Source: Amorphochlora amoebiformis (taxonomy: Eukaryota; Cercozoa; Chlorarachniophyceae). From it: a stretch of DNA of 64,000 nucleotides. The stretch is from positions 1 through 64,000 of the forward strand of contig BAAHQB010000486.1 of the NCBI GenBank assembly GCA_054601695.1. Direction: 5' to 3'. Within the stretch, counting starts at the first letter, position 1. Each line of letters starts with the position of its first letter. The notes under the pieces were generated by a model that saw only the letters and a program-made list of their open reading frames with translations, was not told the DNA's origin and made no database searches. The translations under genes were made by a program, and so were the position numbers. Positions 1 through 64,000 of the stretch are shown here, one piece after another.

Positions 1-62
<62 letters not shown>

Positions 63-101
63 CTGTGTGTGTTTGTGTGTTTGTGTGTGTGTGTGTGTAT
101 G

Positions 102-140
<39 letters not shown>

Positions 141-160
141 ATCTGTGCGTAAATATGTGC
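1..160. repeat. (TG)n passing into (TA)n microsatellite
   Basis: The window opens in a (GT)n run of about 60 bases, then imperfect TG and TA runs to about 360. They lie in the intron before the first visible sedolisin exon. Confidence 0.95.
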
Positions 161-181
161 GTGTGTGTGTATACATAATAT

Positions 182-221
<40 letters not shown>

Positions 222-292
222 TTTACATGTAAGTCTGAATACATATATATATATATATATATATATACATACACATGTAAAGAAATAGATGC

Positions 293-362
<70 letters not shown>

Positions 363-389
363 ATATATACATCTATATTAAACCTATAG

Positions 390-18774
<18,385 letters not shown>

Positions 18775-19115
18775 CTTATGCGAGGCAGGAAGCGGGAGGT
18801 CGGGAGAAGACGGGAGGATCTCGCTGACAGCTTGCGCGGCAAAAAGCGATGCATCGTGGCACGTGGTCTCAGTTTCTATAATTTTTCGGGTAGGGCCGAT
18901 CCTTCTGTCCCCCACCCACTTTCCCTCAGACCACAATAAAAACAGAGATGACCAAAATTCGATGGACGTATACAAAAGTATCGTATGATGACTCCCAAGG
19001 AGAGGGGGGGGAGGCCGGGAGGGTGGGTAAACCTGTAATGAAGTTTAGCCGAAAAGAAAATCCGAAGAATTAAAACTTTTTATTCCACGAGACCTTGTCA
19101 CATATCGTGACAACC
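18775..19115. promoter_or_regulatory. Shared 5' region of divergent genes 2 and 3
   Basis: 340 bases (260 if gene 2 starts at 18854) without TA arrays separate the predicted start codons. No certain TATA box is seen. A regulatory role is inferred from position only. Confidence 0.5.
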
Positions 19116-28876
<9,761 letters not shown>

Positions 28877-29242
28877 ATGCCCGCTAAGTCCAAGGCCACC
28901 AAGACCCCGGCTAAGAAGCCCGAGAAGAAAAAGGTCGACACCAAGCGCCGCAAGAAGCGCGTCGAGTCCTACTCCACCTACATCTACAAGGTTCTTAAGC
29001 AAGTTCACCCGGATACCGGTATCTCCCGCCGCGGAATGTCCATCATGAACTCGTTCATTGGAGATATCTTCGAGCGCATCGCTACTGAGGCCGGCAAACT
29101 CTGCCGCTTCAACAACAAGGCCACCCTTTCATCCCGCGAGATCCAGACCGCCGTCCGCCTCATTCTTCCCGGAGAGCTTGCCAAGCATGCTGTGTCTGAG
29201 GGAACCAAGGCTGTCACCAAGTACACCAGCTCTAAAAACTAA
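28877..29242 (+). CDS. H2B: Histone H2B
   Basis: Single intronless frame of 121 residues starting in good context (aacaccATGCCC). The N-terminal tail is Lys/Ala/Pro-rich. The histone fold follows: [36 protein letters not shown], then [20 protein letters not shown] and the C-terminal helix [16 protein letters not shown], which contains the conserved ubiquitylated Lys of H2B. It pairs with H2A in the nucleosome. Third codon positions are strongly C/G, and there is no intron or TA array, unlike every neighbour; both are usual for highly expressed histone genes. The nearest 3' inverted repeat (cctca...tgagg, about 29252-29275) does not match the canonical metazoan histone stem-loop. No H2A partner lies beside it in this window. 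Confidence 0.98.
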   Translation: MPAKSKATKTPAKKPEKKKVDTKRRKKRVESYSTYIYKVLKQVHPDTGISRRGMSIMNSFIGDIFERIATEAGKLCRFNNKATLSSREIQTAVRLILPGELAKHAVSEGTKAVTKYTSSKN

Positions 29243-30325
29243 GTTTGCGTGGCCTCAACTTTTTCTCCCCTGAGGAAAACGTATTCTTAATCTTCAAAAC
29301 TCAATTACGGTGTTATTCAACACCACCAATCTCATAGAGAAACTTGCGTATCTCTTCATTAAGAAGTCTGGTGTCGAAAAATGATTTGTATTCTTGCAAT
29401 GGATTGACTGGTCACGTAACTCAACGTTAGGCCGAGATTTAATAGATAGTGATGCGCCAAACAACCCTCCCCCCGCTCTAGCATTTGCGGATCGTAAAGA
29501 CATGCAGGCCGTGTGAATTTGTAAACACACCACTTCGATAAAGGCAGATTCTAGCTGAATTCATAGTCGGGTTCAACCTAAGGTTATTACCAACAGCCAC
29601 TACGCGGATACAAATCCACGATCAAATTGAACTATACTAGTCTAGTAGTATACTATCCAGACTATGTCTAGTATGTCTAGTATGTAGCCAAGTAAACCTT
29701 CAAAGTTTGGTAAGTAATAGTCAGATCTAATATTAGTAGATGGGAGTCGACACCCATGGCATGCACTAGATCTAGGATACGCGTAGATGCAATTAGCGCA
29801 TGCGATGAACTTGAATAACCAGAATTTAGTATTTTTGAGCAGTCAAAATATAAAGTATAGACCGGTATCGAGATCCTTTCTTAGCCAGTAAATTTTCCTT
29901 ACTTAATGACAACCAGACTTGAGAGACTGTGGACAGTGATTTTGAAGCACTATGGAGTATGGACTTAAGACAGCTGCTCTCCGCAAGATTCTAGGTGGAC
30001 CAACGGATCTCCATGCCTTCCACCAAAAGTCGTACGGTCAAACCCATCAAACAAAATGTCGCTTCGGAGTCTACGAAAATAAAAGGTCGCTTCGGAATCC
30101 ACCGCCCATAATTTGATGCGGCGGATCCATGCGGATGCCGACGTATCCAAGCGCCGTTGAGGGTTAGGGATACACCAACGGAATTCTTGGGCTCACGGTG
30201 GGTTCTTTGAGTTCGTCTGAATGTTCCGTTTCTTCGAACTTGAGATTGATTATTGGATAGATACCGCCCTGGATTTGATGCACTCGATTTGGCGATTTTT
30301 GTATATTCAGATCTCGCACCACCTT
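29243..30325. other. Intergenic region between H2B and the ankyrin gene
   Basis: Non-repetitive and free of TA arrays. A ctag/tagtatgtctag-rich stretch lies at about 29635-29690 and a near-repeat of gtcgcttcgga at 30058 and 30084. No gene seen. Confidence 0.7.
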
Positions 30326-36720
<6,395 letters not shown>

Positions 36721-37016
36721 TTCTTTAAGTCGCCCAGTGGAAACTAGTAAAATAACTCAGAATTCTGAGTACCGCCGGAGTCCCGCGGGAGTCCCGCGGG
36801 AGTCCTGATATTCAACTTTGGTTGGAAAAGGATTATATAATATCTATCTGTAGGCGTAGTAGTGTTGCTGAGCGAGTTGCTCAGAGGTCCAGAGTGTGTG
36901 TGATGAACATACAGCTGTCAGTGACCGAATTAAAACTTCGGTCGTCGCGTCAACGCTTTTTAATTTAATAAATATATTTGCAAGCAGTGAGATATTGTTT
37001 TTATATGTGTATATAT

Positions 37017-37067
<51 letters not shown>

Positions 37068-37159
37068 TATATATATATGTATTATATCAATATAATATGA
37101 TTTATATTATACAAATATATATATATATATATATATTATATGATAGTATCAGATGTGCA

Positions 37160-37208
<49 letters not shown>

Positions 37209-38361
37209 TATATATATATGTGTGTGTGTATATATATGTATATATATACATACATACATACTATAGTACGTACATGCATGGACATGTATGACAGTATGTA
37301 GGAGGTATGAATCAGAAATATACACAGACTAGATATATATAATCAGAAGCAACACCTGTATAAGTATAAATTTAACATTTGTACTAGTTCCTAGAACTAG
37401 TAATTAGAAGTATGATTTAAGTATCTAGTATTGTAGAAACTCGTATCGAATCATGATAATCCAGATAATCTAGATATTAAACTTCAACTTTAATGTTTAA
37501 AGTCACCGATTTGTCGATATGCTTAGACTTGAAACGTTAGAAACTATGAACAACTTTGCATAGAAGTGTGACACCGAGTACATATAGAATGATATAGTGT
37601 TCACAACAAATTGTCAACAATAATTAGCGATATCCTAGTTCTAGTAATTATATACAAGCTGTGAACTTGTATTGTGATGCTAGAGTAGAGGGACGATAGC
37701 CTACGGGAACCAGTAAATAAGTTAAAATAACTAATCTAACAATTAACTGGAATACGTATACGTACGTACCGTGTGGATCATCGTACGTACGTTGTGGTGT
37801 GGCGGCTGAGCGACGTGCAATCAATAATTTAGCGTAATAGTAATGCTGTAGATAAGCATTAAGGTCTCGATAATACATTAAATGGTACGTCCGTACTATG
37901 ATGATTAGTACGGTCTTGAACTTCTAGAACGTGGCAATATCAGTCTATTCTAGATCTAAAGTATCAGAGCCATATGCATGATATGCGCACGCGCACAGAT
38001 CATTTCATGACTTGTGTATAGTACGTATACCATAGTAAGCTAGCATGATACATCACACATAATGTGTGTATGTACAGATCTGTTCAGGCGCAACAAACAT
38101 ACAACAATTCAAGTATTGTCAGCAGTCTGTACAAGTCAGCTACATCCTAGAGTCGAGTACGTACGGTAACACGGTATATAGACTAGATAGATATACGTAC
38201 GTATGCGTACGTACGTGTATGTACGCTGTACTGCTGCAAATTGTTACGTACTCTGGGTATTGGTATATACAGTGGTACTACTATTCAAACTTGTACAACC
38301 TACGTGCCAAGTAGACGTTAAATCAGTTGATGTTTTCAACGTTAGTACTAATCTAGTAGTA

Positions 38362-38413
<52 letters not shown>

Positions 38414-38775
38414 AGTTTCGCTACATTATGTGTATTCAAGGCTATAGAACTGGTTCATAAAATACAGCACAAAAAAAAAAAAAAAAACGCATTATTAAAA
38501 ACCATGCGCCTAGTTATTATTGCTGTTAACCGTGACTCAGCGTACTGACGAGGGTCTAGTTGATGGGCCGCTCGGAGCGCTTAGGGGTGAAATTACGACA
38601 TATTCCGCTTTTTCTCTACTCCCCAAAAAAACACAAACAATTCAAGTACTAATTCCGACCTTCCCCGACCTCGTCTGCTTGTTGTCATATAGGCGGCGTG
38701 GCGTTGGCGAGGTGTATATAAAAAACATCCAATGACACCTTTTTTTTTTTTTTCTTTGTTCAAATTCTAACTCGC
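36721..38775. other. Intergenic region between convergent genes 5 and 6
   Basis: 36775-36805 has a short tandem gagtcccgcgg. TA lies at 37010-37260. 37290-38360 is free of TA arrays and rich in ctag, tacgtac and gtacgtac palindromic pieces. 38468-38487 is an A run. No gene seen. Confidence 0.7.
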
Positions 38776-45857
<7,082 letters not shown>

Positions 45858-46220
45858 AGGGGGTGTAATTCTGCGTATGATTTAATACAAATATATAAAT
45901 AGATATTTACATATTATTACATATGCGTGTGTGTGTAAACTCACCTAGTATTGCCGCACCGACGAGGGGATTGTGACTGCTGTGTAAACATGTCAAGATA
46001 TATATGAATAAGCAAAAATATATATACAAATACATATTCAAAAAAAAAAAAAAAAACGAAAAAAAAAACGAAAAAAAAAAAAAAATCATTCATCAAACTC
46101 TAACCAACCAGCTTTGTCTCATCGCACCGTCCTATCCTCCTCGCGAACTCTCCCACCCCCCTTCCGGGCCCAGCTGAGCCCTCAACCCCTCTCCCTCCTC
46201 CTCCGACCCAGCGCGAGATT
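45858..46220. promoter_or_regulatory. Shared 5' region of divergent genes 6 and 7
   Basis: 363 bases between predicted start codons, with poly-A runs at 46040-46085 and a CT-rich stretch at 46125-46205. Inferred from position. Confidence 0.45.
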
Positions 46221-48738
<2,518 letters not shown>

Positions 48739-49173
48739 AAGGAAAAAAGTCTACCTTCATCGCTGCATCAGAGAGCAACATGAGGTCGCACGAAGCCGAC
48801 CTCGCGTTGGGCTTAGATGTGCGCCCGGTCTGGTCCCGCATCGTACGACGACCGTACCTCTGGTGCGGCGGATCAAGAGTTGAAATCTGTTTTGAATTTG
48901 GTCATGCTCGAGGTAGTCGGGTTGGGAAGGGTCGGAGGTTATGCGGATATCAACGTGGAATCGGACATGGTTCGATTAAACATGGAATTCTCCACATATC
49001 AGATGATATTCCACCAAACCTCAGATTACTCTCCCTGCCCAGGTGAATGATTGATATATTGAACACAAACACTCCAAAGTTGAAATAAATTAGAAAAACG
49101 AGCGAAGAACCACCCTCGGAATCACCTCCATCTCACGATGCTTGCCCAGAATCCCCTCGTCCTCGAGTTCCAT

Positions 49174-49917
49174 GGCGTTAGAGGCGCGAGGAAAAGGAGG
49201 AAAGAGGCCTCGAGCCGGCTGGGTGTGCCGCGGCGGGTTGTCCTTGAGACGCGAAGTAATTTTGGGCGTGTCGGAGTTTCCCTTTTTTACTTTTCTTGCC
49301 TCGTTTTTGTTTTTCCGTTGGCGACAATTTGTTTCCCAATCAAAGTTTTTGTCGCGGCTCTTTGGTTTACCCTCGATTTCGCCCAAAAAACATATTTTTA
49401 AAGCTCATTTTACCCAGAATGATCCGAACACAAAAAATCAACAAAGTGCACGCGTCACATACCTTGAGCGCTCTTCATGTCATTTAGCCTGAGACGATCC
49501 AGACATTACCCGACTGGGGTTTTTGTCACGGTAAAACGCCCTCTTGCAGCCTCTCCGAGACCCTTACTCCTTCCCCCCCCCCAGACAAGGAGTACGTGAG
49601 TCTCCCCCCCAGAGAGTTCCGCATTTTCGGGCTAAAAAAGCTTTAAGCGGGATTTTGGTTCGATTTAGGCAAAATCACCGAAATTTATTGGCGACAGGAG
49701 CAATTCTTTAATTCTTCGCCTCGGACTGTCGCTCTTTCAACAGGGGGCGAGACGACGAAGACGACGAATACGCTGCGAAGGTTCGACCGTCTGAAACCCA
49801 CTCTCCCTGCCCATAATTTACATGCACGCATCTAGACGGAAATCAAATCCTTCACCCTGACCGAAAATCTTCCAAAAGTTTCCATTTTTCAACCAGTGAC
49901 CTCGGCTCGGAGAAGTG
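49174..49917. promoter_or_regulatory. Shared 5' region of divergent genes 8 and 9
   Basis: 744 bases without TA arrays or a convincing gene. It includes the open but ATG-less upstream frame of gene 8 (likely leader) and C-rich runs at 49570-49605. Confidence 0.45.
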
Positions 49918-59707
<9,790 letters not shown>

Positions 59708-60468
59708 TGCATGTAAACACATGTTTATATGTATATATAGTGTACATAACCACGGAATTACGCAGTTTAGGTTGGATATGATCTCAATGATAGCCGTAGT
59801 TGCAGTACGTAAGAAAGCTATACCCGGTATACTAGTATATCTAGCATATATACTAGATATACCCTCATCTCGCGACCGGAATATACAAGATGTACTCACG
59901 GTACCGGTGCACGGGCGTGTTCATGAAGAATTCAAGTTGATATAGTTTGACAGTCGGACTCAGTATATTAATCGTTAACTAATTATATATATATGTATAT
60001 AAGCTCTAGAACAATGGAGGTTAGGTATAATTACCAATACTAATTCTTTATCTAGTTATGCCTAAATTAGGTATTACTAGTATTATTATTAGATTATGTC
60101 ATAATTTATGTATTACCTAGATTACTTTTTTTTTTTTTACTATCCACAGTCTAGACGACTCTCAATGACTAGAATGATTAGAGAGTATCATTTAAATGGT
60201 AAATCTAAATTTAATCTAGTTAATGTTCCAGTATGAGCCAGTGGAATATTATAAGTTCCTAGCTGAGCATGCTGGAAAACCTAACTTCCAGCTTTGTTGG
60301 GTTTGGCTTAATTAATCTGCTAATGATCATAGATATCGTCCTCTAGATATCAGATATCGTCATCTAGATATCTAGGATATATAATTCTAGTTATCAGATA
60401 TCGTCATCTAGATATATAACTCTAGATTCTAGATATCGTTGTATATACTAGCTTTCGAAACCGATTGA
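59708..60468. other. Intergenic region between convergent genes 9 and 10
   Basis: No TA arrays. From 60000 it is rich in ctag and gatatc; ctagatatc(g) units recur at about 60340-60440. A frame at 59625-59945 overlaps the end of gene 9 and is not a gene. Confidence 0.75.
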
Positions 60469-63988
<3,520 letters not shown>

Positions 63989-64000
63989 CTATATATATAA

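Noticed and set aside
29251-29275. Histone 3' stem-loop after H2B
   Set aside because: The inverted repeat has a 5-base stem and long loop, unlike the canonical six-base stem with a four-base loop.
48817-49050. 77-codon plus-strand frame beginning MCARSG
   Set aside because: It is antisense to gene 8 exon 48886-48755, which has strong splice signals and phase links; the plus frame has no supporting exons.

Overview
This is a nuclear window from a eukaryotic, very probably photosynthetic, organism. It carries an intronless histone H2B gene, about nine intron-rich genes, TTAGGG-type telomeric repeats inside introns, and an FKBP whose spliced N-terminus reads as signal peptide, Ser/Thr-rich transit-like region, then a twin-arginine thylakoid-lumen signal. 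That arrangement suggests an alga with a complex (secondary) plastid, such as a stramenopile or haptophyte. The lineage is inference; no species is claimed. The dominant DNA component is (TA)n, mostly inside introns, with smaller amounts of (TG)n, (GA/CT)n and (CCCTAA/TTAGGG)n.

Almost all long open frames here are Tyr/Ile or Ser/Leu translations of microsatellites and are not genes. The real genes sit in short non-repetitive islands of 21 to 255 bases. I rebuilt them by reading AG...GT-bounded islands and requiring reading-phase continuity. Each gene was accepted when the total spliced length was a multiple of three and, where possible, the protein matched a known family.

Layout: (1) 390-5540 +, C-terminal part of a sedolisin (peptidase S53). 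(2) 8983-18774 -, a predicted membrane protein with a poly-Asn exon. (3) 19116-26130 +, a lumenal FKBP18-like protein in ten exons. (4) 28877-29242 +, histone H2B. (5) 30326-36720 +, an ankyrin-repeat protein in ten exons. (6) 38776-45857 -, an unrecognised 269-residue protein in 16 exons. (7) 46221-48738 +, a small basic-tailed protein, tentative. (8) 48448-49173 -, 5' part of a basic protein. (9) 49918-59707 +, a 473-residue coiled-coil protein with a Sel1-like segment in 17 exons. (10) 60469-63988 -, C-terminal part of an ERG24/ERG4/DHCR7-family sterol reductase. Three divergent pairs (2/3, 6/7, 8/9) share short upstream regions. Convergent pairs are separated by CTAG/GATATC-rich sequence largely free of TA arrays.

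The most striking signal is that many introns hold extra tandem copies of their own splice junctions, each separated by a fresh (TA)n run. A copy contains either the exon's last bases plus the donor, or the acceptor plus the exon's first bases. In one ankyrin-gene intron the acceptor and exon start are repeated about eight times. A second signal is that telomere-type arrays form intron bodies and directly supply splice sites.
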